A DNA stretch of 64,000 nucleotides. Origin: Lolium rigidum (Eukaryota > Streptophyta > Magnoliopsida > Poales > Poaceae). Location: assembly GCF_022539505.1 (NCBI RefSeq), contig NC_061510.1, positions 225,764,043-225,828,042 of the forward strand, read 5' to 3'. Made by a program: the position numbers and the translations under genes. Shown piece after piece: positions 34,536 through 46,723 of the stretch. Numbering within the stretch: the first letter of the stretch is position 1; each line of letters begins with the position of its first letter. The notes under the pieces are model-generated. The model was given only the letters and a program-made list of their open reading frames with translations, made no database searches and was not told the DNA's origin.

Positions 34536-34822
34536 GGTCGAGACAGCACTCGGACCGGTCCGGTCTCGGGATCCGGTCGACGGGCTGTGGACCGGGCTGT
34601 CCGGTCTGTGGTCCGGTCGGACCGGGTTCTGGACCGGCCGGTCCGGTTGGTGGTCCGGTCAACCGGTCGGAAACCGGGAAACTGCGAAGTTTCCGGTCTC
34701 GCCCCGGTACGATAAATCTCCCCCGGTTGGTGGCCGGTTTACGACCGGTCGACCGGGCCAGGGACCGGGCTGGCCGGTCTGGGGGCCGGTCGGACCGGGT
34801 TCTGGACCGGCCTGGACTTCTT
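34536..34822. repeat. CCGGTC-rich low-complexity stretch in the element G LTR
   Basis: Dense repetition of ACCGGTC, CCGGTC and GACCGG in both orientations. The core ACCGGT is palindromic. Confidence 0.75.
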
Positions 34823-34899
34823 CTTCTCCTCTCGCGCATTCCTCCCGCTCCTCCCTCGCGCGTCCATGAGATATCTTCATGTCCAGCTCCATGTCCAGC

Positions 34900-35174
34900 T
34901 TCACGGCCTTCTTGACGTCCAGTTGCTCCTCTCCTCGTGCGATGCATGTCTCCTCTTGATACCTGATGATACATAAGTAATAGGACTTAGGCAGTATAAA
35001 GTTCTCATCAATCAAAGTACCGTTTAGAAACAAGTTCACCTGTTGTTTAAGTAGCTTCGCACGAGCTCTTGTAATTGGTCCAATCCGAACTTCATTGGAC
35101 TTGAGCTTCATAGCAGGTTCATCTTCATTTGTTAATGACGGAGGTAGTAGTGAGGTAGGGATGTCCTCATCATC
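34900..35174 (-). CDS. C-terminal tail of a gypsy polyprotein (partial)
   Basis: Open on the minus strand from the gap edge: acidic start DDEDIPTSLLPPSL, then GPITRARAKLLKQQVNLFLN. The TRARAK motif is common after the integrase of grass gypsy polyproteins. The frame stays open into GC-rich LTR-like sequence to 34659, so the true stop is uncertain. The upstream polymerase part is not visible. Confidence 0.5.
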
Positions 35175-35274
35175 NNNNNNNNNNNNNNNNNNNNNNNNNN
35201 NNNNNNNNNNNNNNNNNNNNNNNNNNNNNNNNNNNNNNNNNNNNNNNNNNNNNNNNNNNNNNNNNNNNNNNNNN
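35175..35274. other. Assembly gap (100 N)
   Basis: Exactly 100 N. Gypsy polyprotein lies on the left and a copia LTR on the right. Confidence 0.95.
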
Positions 35275-35838
35275 CTTATGAACTCATTCATATGCTTGCA
35301 AGACATTAGACGACATTCCACCGAGAGGGCCCGAGTATATCTATCCGTCATCGGGATGGACAAATCCCACTGTTGATCCATATGCCTCAACTCATACTTT
35401 CCGAATACTTAATCCCACCTTTATAGCCACCCATTTACGCGAGTGGTGTTTGGTGTAATCAAAGTACCTTTCCGGTATAAGTGATTTACATGATCTCATG
35501 GTCATAAGGACTAGGTAACTATGTATCGAAAGCTTATAGCAAATAACTTAATGACGAGATCTTATGCTACGCTTAATTGGGTGTGTCCATTACATCATTC
35601 ATATAATGATATAACCTTGTTATTAATAACATCCAATGTTCATGATTATGAAACTAATCATCCATTAATCAACAAGCTAGTTTAAGAGGCATACTAGGGA
35701 CTTCTTGTTGTCTACATATCACACATGTACTAATGTTTCGGTTAATACAATTATAGCATGATATATAAACATTTATCATAAACATAAAGATATAAATAAT
35801 AACCACTTTATTATTGCCTCTAGGGCATATCTCTTTCA
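35275..35838 (-). mobile_element. Copia LTR fragment (Angela/BARE/WIS-like), 5' part
   Basis: The minus strand starts near AGAGATATGCCCTAGAGGC and runs through sequence homologous to the plus-strand LTR at 53568 (AATAATAAA, CATGCTATAATTGTATTAACC, AAGGTTAT, ATGAGATCATGTAAATCACTT). It is cut at the gap. It adjoins element D's gag at 35839 and thus interrupts that element. Confidence 0.65.
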
Positions 35839-36410
35839 ATGGTGACATTATAAAGTTAAAATTGTTTCCTTTCTCATTAAGAGGAAGAGCTAAAGATTGG
35901 TTGCTATCTTTGCCTAAGAATAGTATTAATTCATGGACTAAATGTAAAGATGCTTTTATTGGTAGATATTATCCTCCTGCTAAAATTATATCTTTGAGAA
36001 GTAGCATAATGAATTTTAAGCAATTGGATAATGAACATGTTGCTCAAGCATGGGAACGAATGAAATCTTTGGTAAAGAATTGCCCAACCCATGGATCGAC
36101 TACTTGGATGATCATCCAAACCTTCTATGCAGGATTGAATTTTTCTTCGCGGAACCTATTGGATTCAGCTGCTGGAGGTACCTTTATGTCCATCACCTTG
36201 GGGGCGGCAACAAAGCTTCTTGATGATATGATGATAAATTACTCTGAATGGCACACGGAAAGAGCTCCACAAGGTAAGAAGGTAAATTCTGTTGAAGAAA
36301 CCTCCTCCTTGAGTGATAAGATTGATGTGATTATGTCTATGCTTGTGAATGGTAGATCTAATGTTGATCCAAATAATGTTCCTTTAGCTTCATTGGTTGC
36401 TCAAGAATAA
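35839..36410 (+). pseudogene. gag domain, N-terminally truncated (element D)
   Basis: The frame enters at GDIIKLKLFPFSLRGRAKDW and covers the gag core (KCKDAFIGRYYPPAKI, AWERMKSLVKNCP). It ends at a TAA at 36408-36410, where element A continues with a related sequence, followed by a frame change. The N-terminal 90 or so residues seen in element A are missing because of the copia LTR. Confidence 0.75.
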
Positions 36411-36435
36411 AATGTTGATGTGACTTCATTAAAAA

Positions 36436-37720
36436 TAATAATTTCAACAACAATGCTTATAGGAATAATTCTGGTAACAACTATAGGCCATATCCTTCTG
36501 CTAATGGTAATGGTTATGGTAATTCTTATGGGAATTCTTACAACAATAATAGGAGTGTACCCCCTGGTCTTGAAGCCATGCTCAAAGAATTTATTAGTAC
36601 ACAAACTGCTTTTAACAAATCTGTTGAGGAAAAGCTTGATAAAATTGATATTCTTGCTTCTAAGGTTGATAGACTTGCCTCTGATGTTGATCTTTTAAAA
36701 TTGAAAGTTATGCCTAATAAGGATAATGAAAATAAGATTGTTACTACAGAAAATTCCATCCAAGTTAGAATTAATGAGAATATAAGATTGATGGCTGAAT
36801 TGCATGCTAGGTGGGAAAGAGAAGAAAATGAAAAACTTGCTAAAGAGAATAATGTAGCTAAAGTTTGGACTATTACCACCACTAGTAATGATAATGATTC
36901 ACATGTTGCTACACCTCCTACTATCAAAGGTAAAATAATTGGTGTTGACAATGTTTCTACTCCTAGTGCAAAGCGTGCAAAATTACCTGAAATTGCTAAA
37001 ACTGCTGAAACTGCTTGTGATAAAACTGCTGAAATTTTTTCCAACATTGGGGACAATGATCCCATTGCTGTAGATCATAATGGTTTAGATTTTGATGATT
37101 GTCACATCTCTGAAGTTATAAAGTTCTTACAAAAACTTGCTAAAAGTCCCAATGCTAGTGCTATAAATTTGGCATTTACAAAACATATTACAAATGCTCT
37201 CATAAAAGCTAGAGAAGAGAAACTAAAACTTGAAACTTCTATTCCTAGGAAGTTAGAAGATGGTTGGGAGCCCATCATTAAGATGAGGGTCAATGATTTT
37301 GATTGTAATGCTTTATGTGATCTTGGTGCAAGTATTTCTGTTATGCCTAAGAAAATCTATGATATGCTTGACTTGCCACCATTGAAAAATTGTTATTTGG
37401 ATGTTAATCTTGCTGATAATGCTATAAAGAAACCTTTGGGGAGGATTGATAATGTTCGTATTATGGTTAACAATAACCTTGTCCCCGTTGATTTTGTTGT
37501 GTTGGATATTGAATGCAATGCATCTTGTCCCATTATATTGGGAAGACCTTTTCTTCGAACTGTTGGTGCTACCATTGATATGAAGGAAGGTAATATTAAA
37601 TATCAATTTCCTCTCAAGAAAGGTATGGAACACTTCCCTAGAAAAAGAATGAAGTTACCTTATGATTCTATTATTAGAACAAATTATGATGTTAATGCTT
37701 CATCTCTTGATAATACTTGA
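36436..37720 (+). CDS. Linker and aspartic protease part of gag-protease (element D)
   Basis: One open frame to the stop at 37720. It begins with an Asn/Tyr/Gly-rich linker, followed by a coiled-coil stretch (about 36600-36830). The retropepsin-like domain has active-site CDLGAS (near 37317) and ILGRPFLRT (near 37537). It ends before the 3' UTR with no polymerase. The original start is upstream in gag, so any internal ATG (36578) is not the true one. It is the best preserved coding segment of this family here. Confidence 0.75.
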
Positions 37721-40290
37721 TTCACACTTTACGCGCCTAGGCGAAAGGCGTTAAAGAAAAGCGCTTATGGGAGACAACCCATATTTTTACTACAGCACTT
37801 TTGTTTTATATTTGAGTCTTGGAAGTTGTTACTACTGTAGCAACCTCTCCTTATCTTTATTTTATTGCATTGTTGTGCCAAGTAAAGTCTTTGATAGTAA
37901 AGTCAATACTAGATTTGGATTACTGCGCAGAAACAGATTTCTTGCTGTCACGAATCTGGGCAGAATTCTCTGTAGGTAACTCAGAAAAATATGCAAATTT
38001 ACGTGCGTGATCCTCAGATATGTACGCAACTTTCATTCAATTTGAGCATTTTCATCTGAGCAAGTTAAGTGCCTCTGTAAAATTCGTCTTTACGGACTGT
38101 TCTGTTTTGACAGATTCTGCCTTTTATTTCGCATTGCCTGTTTTGCTATGTTTGATGGATTTCTTTGTTCCATTAACTTTCAGTAGGTTTGTGCAATGTT
38201 CAGAAGTGTTAAGAATGATTATGTCACCTCTGAATGTATGAGTTTTCAATTATGCACTAACCCTCTAATGAGTTTGTTTTGAGTTTGGTGTGGAGGAAGT
38301 TTTCAAGGGTCAAGAGAGGAGGATGATACAATATGATCAAGAAGAGTGAAAAGTCTAAGCTTGGGGATGCCCCCGTGGTTCATACCTGCATATTTTAATA
38401 AGAATCAAGCATCTAAGCTTGGGGATGCCCAAGGCATCCCCTTCTTCATCGACAACATTATCAGGTTCCTCTAGTGAAACTATATTTTTATTCAGTCACA
38501 TCTTATGTGCTTTGCTTGGAGCGTCTGTTTGTTTATTTTTGTTTTTGTTTGAATAAGATCGGATCCTAGCATTCTTTGTGTGGGAGAGAGACACACTCCG
38601 CTGTTTCGTATGAACACATATGTTCTTAGCTTTATTTTTAATGTTCATTGCGAAGGTTGAACTACTTCGTTCATTGCTATATGGTTGGAAACGGAAAATG
38701 CCGCATGTGGTAATTGGTATAATGTCTTGAATAATTTGATACTTGGCAATTGTTGTGCTCATATAGATCATGTTTAAGCTCTTGCATCATGTACTTTGCA
38801 CCTATTAATGAAGAACTACATAGAGCTTGTTAAAATTTGGTTTGCATGATTGGTCTCTCTAAGTCTAGATATTTTCTGGTTGAGGTGTTTGAACAACAAG
38901 GAGACGATGTAAAGTCTTATAATGCTTATAATATGTTTATATCTGAGTCTTGCTGTACCATTTTATACATGAGTTCGCTTCAAACAACCTTGCTAGCCTA
39001 GCCTTGTATTGAGAGGGATTCTTCTCATGCATCCAAATCCTTGAGCCAAATCCATGCCATTTGTGTACACCATACCTACCTACCACATGGTATTTCTCTG
39101 CCATTCCAAAGTACATTACTTGAGTGCTACCTTTAAAACTTCCATTCTTTGCCTTTGCAATATATAGCTCATGGGACAAATAGCCTTAAAAACTATTGTG
39201 GTGAAGAATATGTACTTATGTATCTTATTTCATAATAAGTTGCTTGTTGAGCGATAACCATGTTTCTGGGGACGCCATCAACTTTTACCTTTGTTGAATA
39301 TCATGTGAGTTGCTATGCATGTTCGTCTTGTCTGAAGTAAGGGCGATTTTCATGATCAAATGGTTTGAGTATGCATATTGTTAGAGAAGAACATTGGGCC
39401 GCTAACTAAAGCCATGAATCATGGTGGAAGTTTCAGTTTGGACATAAAACCTCAATCTCTTATGAGAATATTATCTGTTGTTGAATGCTTAAGCATTAAA
39501 AGAGGAGTCCATTATCTGTTGTCTATGTTGTCCCGGTATGGGTGTCTAAGTTGAGAATGATCAAAAGCGAGAAATCCAATGCGAACTTTCTCCTTAGACC
39601 CTTGTACAGGCGGCATAGAGGTACCCCTTTGTGACACTTGGTTGAAACATATGTTATGCAATGATAATCCGTGTTAATCCAAGCTAATTAGGACAAGGTG
39701 CGGGCACTATTAGTATTCTATGCATGAGGCTTGCAACTTATAGGATATCTTATACATAACACATATGATTTATTACTACCGTTGACAAAATTGTTTCTAT
39801 GTTTTCAAAATGAAAAGCTCTAGCACAAAAATAGTAATCCATGCTTCCCTCTGCGAAGGGCCATTCTTCTACTTTATTGTTGAGTCAGTTTACCTATTCT
39901 TTCTATCTTAGAAGCAAACACTTGTGTAAACTGTGTGCATTGATTCTTACATGTTTACCTATTGCAACTGTTATATTACTTTGTGTTGACAATTATCCAT
40001 GAGATATACATGTTAAAGTTGAAAGAAACCGCTGAAACTTATATCTTCCTTTGTGTTGTTTCAAAGTTTTCTACTAAGAATTTATTGCTTATGAGTTAAC
40101 TGTTATGCAACACTTATTGATGCTTGTCTTGAAAGTACTATTCATGAAAAGTCTTTGCTATATGATTCAGTTGTTTACTCATTATCTTCATCATTTCTTC
40201 GAATCGCTGCATTCATCTCATGTGCTTTACAATAGTATTGATCAAAATTATGATAGCATGTCACTTCAGAAATTATCTTTGTTATCGTTT
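37721..40290 (+). other. 3' UTR of element D
   Basis: Non-coding and homologous to the 3' UTRs of B and C. It contains TCTAAGCTTGGGGATGCC twice (near 38357 and 38413), the second inside a stem-loop. No host gene is seen. Confidence 0.7.
38421..38441 (+). other. Conserved stem-loop in 3' UTR (copy D)
   Basis: GGGGATGCC-CAA-GGCATCCCC, perfect 9-bp stem preceded by CTAAGCTT. Confidence 0.55.
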
Positions 40291-40292
40291 AC

Positions 40293-40310
40293 CTACTCGA
40301 GGGCGAGTAG
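40293..40310 (+). other. Stem-loop upstream of the 3' LTR junction (element D)
   Basis: CTACTCG-AGGG-CGAGTAG, 7-bp stem 20 nt before the LTR start. Compared with element B (CTGCTCG/CGAGCAG) one base pair changes from G-C to A-T with pairing kept. Confidence 0.6.
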
Positions 40311-40330
40311 AAACTAAGTTTGGGGATGCT

Positions 40331-41931
40331 TGATACGTCTCAAACGTATCTATAATTTCTTATGTTCCATGCTACTTTTATGATGATACTCACATGTTTT
40401 ATACACATTATATGTCATATTTATGCATTTTCCGGCACTAACCTATTGACGAGATGCCGAAGAGCCGATTCGTTGTTTTCTCGCTGTTTTTGGTTTCGAA
40501 ATCCTAGTAAGGAAATATTCTCGGAATTGGACGAAATCAACGCCCGAGGGCCTATTTTTCCATGAAGCTTCCAGAAGTCCGAAGAGGAAACGAAGTGGGG
40601 CCACGAGGTGGCCACACAACAGGGCGGCGCGGCCCAAGCCCTGGCCGCGCCGGCCTACTGTGTGGGCCCCTCGTGACGCCCCCTGACCTACCCTTCCGCT
40701 TACATATAGTCTTCGTCGCGAAACCCCCAGTACCGAGAGCCACGATACGGATAACCTTCCAGAGACGCAGCCGCCGCCAATCCCATCTCGGGGGATTCAG
40801 GAGATCGCCTCCGGCACCCTGCCGGAGAGGGAATCATCTCCCGGAGGACTCTTCATCGCCATGATCGCCTCCGGATCGATGTGTGAGTAGTTCACCGCTG
40901 GACTATGGGTCCATAGCAGTAGCTAGATGGTCGTCTTCTCCTCGTTGTGCTATCATGTTAGATCTTGTGAGCTGCCTATCATGATCAAGATCATCTATCT
41001 GTAATGCTACATGTTGTGTTTGTTGGGATCCGATGAATATTGAATACTATGTCAAGTTGATTATCAATCTATCATATATGTTGTTTATGTTCTTGCATGC
41101 TCTCCGTTGCTAGTAGAGGCTCGGCCAAATTGATACTTGTGACTCCAAGAGGGAGTATTTATGCTCGATAGTGGGTTCATGCCTCCATTAAATGCGGGAC
41201 AGGTGACGAGAAAGTTCTAAGGTTGTGGATGTCTTGTTGCCACTAGGGATAAAACATCGATGCTTTGTCTAAGGATATTTGTGTTGATTACATTACGCAC
41301 CATACTTAATGCAATTGTCTGTTGCTTGCAACTTAATACCGGAAGGGGTTCGGATGATAACCTGAAAGTGGACTTTTTAGGCATAGATGCATGCTGGATG
41401 GCGGTCTATGTACTTTGTCGTAATTCCCTAATTAAATCTCATAGTACTCATCATGATATATGTATGTGCATTGTTATGCCTTCTTTATTTGTCAATTGCC
41501 CAACTGTAATTTGTTCACCCAACATGCTATTTATCTTATGGGAGAGACACCACTAGTGAACTGTGGACCCCGGTCCTATTCTTTACATCTGAAATACAAT
41601 CTATTGCAATTGTTCTTTACTGTTCTTCGCAAACAATCATCATCTTCCACACAATACGGTTAATCCTTTGTTCACAGCAAGCCGGTGAGATTGACAACCT
41701 CACTGTTACGTTGGGGCAAAGTACTTTGGTTGTGTTGTGCGGGTTCCACGTTGGCGCCGGAATCCCTGGTGTTGCGCCGCACTACACTTCGCCGCCATCA
41801 ACCTTCAACGTGCTTCTTGGCTCCTCCTGGTTCGATAAACCTTGGTTTCTTTCTGAGGGAAAACTTGCTACTGTCTGCATCACACCTTCCTCTTGGGGTT
41901 CCCAACGGACGTGTGTTAACTGCACGCATCA
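40331..41931 (+). mobile_element. 3' LTR of element D
   Basis: From TGATACGTCTCAAACGTATC to CTGCACGCATCA, 1601 bp, the same length as the LTR of A and the 5' LTR of B. Confidence 0.85.
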
Positions 41932-42507
41932 TGGGGCCTTGGAGCCTTTGTGTCCTTGTTGCCGTGTGTGGCGCATTGTAGCCTTTGTCGCCTTGTACTT
42001 GAGAGCCCCCGGTGCTGTGTAGTTTGCCTCAAGCTTGATACTTGGGTGTTTGCCCCGAGCTTGTACGGGTTCGGTGACCACCCTCAAGGGTCCCTTAGTG
42101 GATTGAGGCTTTCCCTTTGGTGGGAAAGGCTCGAGGAGAATACGGTGGCCCTAGAGGCTTATTGGAGTTCCTCGTGCCTCCACACCGCTCCAACGGAGAG
42201 TAGCACCCGTAAGGGTGTGAACTTCGAGATACATCGCCATCTCCTCGTGGACCGGTTACTTATCAACCCGAGCTCCTTTACCTACACGCTTTACATTGCG
42301 ATAGCCTTTGTGCTTGATGTTCTATATCTAGTTTGCTATCACCTTGTTGCTTATCATGCTTAGCATAGGTTGTTGGTGCACATAGGCAAACCCTAGTTTG
42401 TAGGCTTTGTGCTTAACAAGTAAATCGTAGTTTTATTTCGCCCTGTTAAGCCCTCAAGCATAAGTTTTTCAACCCGCCTATTCATCCCCCCTCTAGGCGA
42501 CATCCTT
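41932..42507 (+). mobile_element. Copia-like LTR fragment (tentative)
   Basis: Resembles wheat LTR sequence I remember, with the terminal words CGCCTATTCA...CCCCCCTCTAGGCGACATCC near 42475-42504. No start or target duplication is visible, so both boundaries are soft. Confidence 0.35.
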
Positions 42508-43870
42508 GTACATTCACCAACTCTATGAGAGAGCTTTGAAACACTCGTGTTGGTTTGTTCCAACACTTTGCTTTTTATTTGCTTTTCGTTTTAGTTTGTT
42601 TTTCTTTTCCTTTCATTTGTTTGTTTTAGTTCCTTACTTTGTCACCCTTCTTGTTTCTTTTTCCCTCTCTACCCCAATTCATAAAAATACAAAAATATTT
42701 TTCCTTTTAACTTTGTTCTCGGGAGATCTGAATTTTCTAATGCCTCTTTGCTTGATAATATTTATCAGAGAGATCTACTAAGAGTTTTGAAGGAACACAT
42801 CATAAGGAAGAGAAATCCGAAGCCATCTGCAAGAGGTATGTCTTATGTATCCCACTTTTGAAGTTTGAATTATTTATGCTAGTCAGTAGACTTGTTAAGA
42901 TATTGTACCAGTGGGAGTGATTTGAAACAATTGGAGTAGAGCTTTATTTGTAGGCTTAGTTAATTGTGAAAGTTCTTACTCTATTTCATCTACTTAACCG
43001 AGTCTTGCCTTGGAATTAATATTGCCAAACAATTACAACAGGAAGAAGTCTTAAAATTATGACTTGTATGATGAACAATTGTCTTAAGGGTTTAACTTTG
43101 AAGATACTTAAATCCATAGATGTTGTGATAGACTTGATAACACTATTGATAGGAGTTATTTGATGGAATTGAAGTCTAGTGGTAGCTGAGTGTATGCCAA
43201 GATGTAAGGTTGTATATAAATATGAGATATTGCTTTACGCGTGTCAACATATGCTTTAGTGTCTGATATTGCTTTATGCATGTCAACACAACCATTGCGC
43301 ACCCTCTTGGGATACTGGCACCACTGACCCCATGATTGTCACAATACTATAAAGTCATTCATGATTTTTTACTTGGAAACTGTCAAAGGAATCCAAAAGA
43401 TATCAATCCCAAGTCTTGGCATGGACTCGTTACTGTTAGATGACTATATTCTTGAAGGACAATGAATGGAGAGTAAGTATTTTGATAGCCTTGATCGATT
43501 GATGTGGTGTAATTAAGATACTTCATTGCTTATACCTCTTTAGACATGAATGTTCATACTTAATTTGATGATAATAAACTTCCAGTGTTCCTGGACAAAC
43601 TGAGAGTTAACTATTTAAGCTAGAGTGATTGTTTCTACAATTAGCTATGCATACTTATAATCTTTATTGTGATTGTCTCGAGTTACCAATGCTTGTATTG
43701 TATTCTTGGCACTTCTCTAACTATGCTAAGCTTTCAAATGGAAGGTGCTCGACTCGTAAGGCTACCACTTGTAAGTGAACTTGCTTTCTCGTTGTTTTGG
43801 TTTAAACGCCAAGTTCCTTATGGTTCTTTGTTTCTTGCTCGAGGACGGTCAAGTTTAAGCTTGGGGAAGT
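42508..43870 (+). mobile_element. Element E: 3' internal non-coding region of a gypsy element
   Basis: No coding domain. It ends TTTAAGCTTGGGGAAGT directly before the LTR at 43871 and carries a stem-loop (43834-43853) like those of B and D. The 5' part of the element is absent. Confidence 0.55.
43834..43853 (+). other. Stem-loop upstream of the LTR (element E)
   Basis: CTTGCTCG-AGGA-CGGTCAAG pairs with one mismatch and one wobble, 17 nt before the LTR. Confidence 0.45.
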
Positions 43871-45169
43871 TGATGGCTGTGAAATAAGCCATATTTTCCC
43901 GCATTTAAACCCCTAGCTAAGTCAAGAAATTAACTAAGTTTGCCTCTCAACTTGCCACTAATTCCTAATCAATGCAAAGATGTGCAATCTCTTCTAGTTT
44001 TTTGGATGATGTGCAGGATATCACGTCATAATGGAAAATATACCTGCAATTACTGAAGAAAATCGCGCCAGGAGGATGGCAAAGTTGACTACGCTCGGAA
44101 AGGCGGTTCCAGGGGCTTTAACGTGCACCGGTACGCGCAAGCCCCGCCCGTACCTTCCGCCCGTACCATGTGCCGCTGCGTTCCCGAGGTGAAACTCTAT
44201 AAAAGCCGTGAAGAGGCCGATGCCAAAAACAGATCCATTCGTCGCCAAACAGAGCCACCATCCACTAGGTCCATCTGCAACACACCGAAGGAGATCCATC
44301 CCCATAGTTCATCCATTCCATCCTCCATCTCCTCCATAGCCATAGCCATCACCATTGTAATAGAGATCTCCTTGAGAATTGGCGACCATTGTAAGAATAT
44401 TGTGATTTCAATCTAAGTATTTTGCAAAATGTTTTATATGTTTGATCTTGATCTTGATATTATGTGTGAGTAGTCCTCACAGGCTGCGGGTTGGGGCAAA
44501 TCCTCGCAACAACTATGTGCATATAATCTTATGTTTATGTGTAAGGATTTAATAGGAGTTTTGCGATCTTGTATCCTTGTCTCTTTGCCTCGTCTTTGAT
44601 GATCGGAAGGTACCTATGTCATTAGAGATGATCAAGGGAAGAGGTGGGATGAGTGGAGAACGGTGTGTACGCGGGAAACCTCGGTGACAGAAAGGGGAAA
44701 GTACCGGTACATGTTTAGTGATTCATTCGGGATCGTAGCACAATTATATATCTTAAGGCTTTGGTTTGTATTTACTTAATAACTGTTGTTGCTTGTGTCT
44801 GTGAGGACAATGGTTGGATCATTAGGCTCTTGTCACGTCTGGCTTTAGGGGCAAGGGTATTTACGGATGTGCTACCAAAAAATCTCTTATTTATATTTTA
44901 TTTGTTACACATATGAGCTTAATTTATATATGTATGCATAGCTACAGGTGGAACCTTAACCCTAGCCTATTTCAATCATTGAATACAACCACCCATAAAA
45001 GTAAAATAGATAGGTCCGGTAAACCGAATATAAGCTACACTAGCAAAGTCTTGTAGACGTTTCCTTCATTACACCATTTAGCAGTGCTTCCCAAGGTTCG
45101 ATTAAACCTAGATCTTTCTAGGGAAAAAGCTTACCATACTGTAATCTGTAATCCGGATCGGAGGTATCA
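43871..45169 (+). mobile_element. LTR of element E
   Basis: Starts TGATGGCTGTGAAATAAGCC after the purine-rich tract and probably ends at GGAGGTATCA. The last 80 bp have the pattern seen in the other LTRs here (GGTTCGATTAAACCT, then AGGGAAAAAGCTT). The end is inferred. Confidence 0.6.
44196..44205 (+). promoter_or_regulatory. TATA box in LTR E
   Basis: TCTATAAAAG about 325 bp into the LTR, followed by a CA-rich leader. Confidence 0.6.
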
Positions 45170-45730
45170 GGAACCTTGTGTTCCTTGCTGCTGGTTGTTA
45201 GGTTCAGTTACTAAACATCTTTGAGTTTTCACAATACTTGTTCTAGGGTTTATTTGAGTTGATTTCTCAACTCAACTGATCCATGTGATGCTACTATATG
45301 ATTTCCAAACTTTGACATGATCTAATCACTTTGGTGACTTGATTGCCTTGCAAATATGCTCAAATGTTGCCTTTATATGCATGGAGTTAGTGGTACTCAG
45401 TAGTGTTTCATATTGTTGTCTATTGCTCTTCATTTTGTGAAGATGTGTATGTCTTAAATGATATAGGGATCGCTCTATTTATCACTTGCTTTGCATATGT
45501 CTAATGGTTTTCTAGGATAATTTCTAAGGTTTTTAGTCTAGCAACTCATGTGCTACTACCTAGTGGGTTTTGGTTACTCTTTATGATGCTCTGCACAAAA
45601 GGATGACTTCCTCTAGCTAAGCAGGTTGTTGTAGATGGCTAGGATAATTATTTCTATGAAATCATATTAGGTAGAACAAATGATGATACACACCACTACT
45701 AGAACAACCTCCTCGATGATTTCCATTCAG

Positions 45731-45750
45731 GTGTGTGTGTGTGTGTGTGT
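45731..45750. repeat. (GT)10 microsatellite
   Basis: Twenty bases of uninterrupted GT. Confidence 0.95.
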
Positions 45751-46486
45751 AATAAACTGTTGAACAAACCTATGTGGATTTGGACCATTACATGTTGGGA
45801 TCATACTTTGGCTAGATTATAACCTGTTGCTGAAGTGTAGCAACAGCTTCTTATTTCTGATTAGCCAGCTTCTTGCTTGACCTGCTCCTAAGGTTTCTAC
45901 GTGACCATGTTGTCTGTGGTGTTGCTATTGTGGTTTTTGGGATGATATGATGATGAACTACATGAACTAGTGGTTCTTGGTGATGAATTGGATGAACTCG
46001 TGGTTCTTGGTCGATGAGTTTCGCTTCCACACCAAACTGATGCAGTCACAATGCACCTTTTATAGCAGTTTTTACTGCTCTGGTATGTTGACATCTTCCC
46101 TGTGACTCCTCTTACTCAAACATGAGTGAGATATGTGCTTGCTAAAGTTGTTTTTGTTGTTGTTGCTGCAGGTACCAAGGTTGAGAAGGGAGAAGAAACA
46201 CTAGTCTAGGGTTAGCTTAGGTTTTTATTTGCTCTTTTGGTACTTGTAATAATTTATAGTTTCTAAAAATGAATATTGTTAAGACTTTGAAATATTGTGT
46301 TTAATTAATAAAGGTGTAACTTCTCTATTCTTCAATTTCATATTATTTCTCATCATTTTCTTAATTTCTAATTCAAGTATTGTTTGAATTGTAATTAGAA
46401 AGTTATAGTTTGAATTCAAATTATTATTTTGTCTAGGATTCAAATTTGAATTCCTATTATTCATATTTGACTCAAATTCAAACTGT

Positions 46487-46499
46487 CCCCCCCCCCCCC
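46487..46499. repeat. C13 homopolymer
   Basis: Thirteen consecutive C. Confidence 0.9.
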
Positions 46500-46713
46500 A
46501 AAACACATAAATTCTACATAGGTCATGTCGAAATCTGTCGCCCCCTCCGTGACTAAACCCTAATTCAACAGAATGAGAGAGACCTCGATCCTCATGTGCT
46601 TGTTTTTAATGGCGAGAAAAATTACCTCGATTGAGATGCAAATGCACAAGCTTGCTACCTCTACCCTGCATTTGTCCGAATACCTGGGATGTTACAACCA
46701 CCGCAATGAACTC

Positions 46714-46723
46714 CTTTCATTTT
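46714..46723. repeat. Target-site duplication of the Mutator-like element, left
   Basis: CTTTCATTTT, identical to 48663-48672. Confidence 0.7.

Larger units (their letters stand above)
33752..35174 (-). mobile_element. Element G: 3' end of a Fatima-like gypsy element (coding tail plus LTR)
   Basis: The minus strand contains a polyprotein tail (35174 to about 34900) and then an LTR ending CCGTAGACATCA at 33752. The last 300 bp of this LTR match the solo LTR at 29400-29709 in inverse orientation. A TATA box (CTATATAAG, about 34479-34471) fits an LTR promoter. The LTR start is not resolved because of the CCGGTC-rich stretch. The rest of the element is lost in the N gap. Confidence 0.65.
35839..41931 (+). 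mobile_element. Element D: non-autonomous gag-protease gypsy (Athila-type), 5' end missing
   Basis: Plus-strand order: gag (from mid-domain), Asn-rich linker, protease, 2.6-kb 3' UTR, stem-loop, TTGGGGATGCT tract and 3' LTR (40331-41931). It has the layout of element A. The 5' part was displaced by the copia LTR. No reverse transcriptase or integrase is present. Confidence 0.8.
45170..46713. other. No supported gene; microsatellite and homopolymer present
   Basis: AT-rich. A candidate acceptor (GTTGTTGCTGCAG, near 46172) is followed by a short open tail, possibly the last exon of a plus-strand transcript, but nothing upstream supports a gene. Confidence 0.35.

Noticed and set aside
34441..34974. 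Pro/Gly/Arg-rich minus-strand ORF
   Set aside because: Produced by the CCGGTC-rich LTR stretch, not conserved coding sequence.
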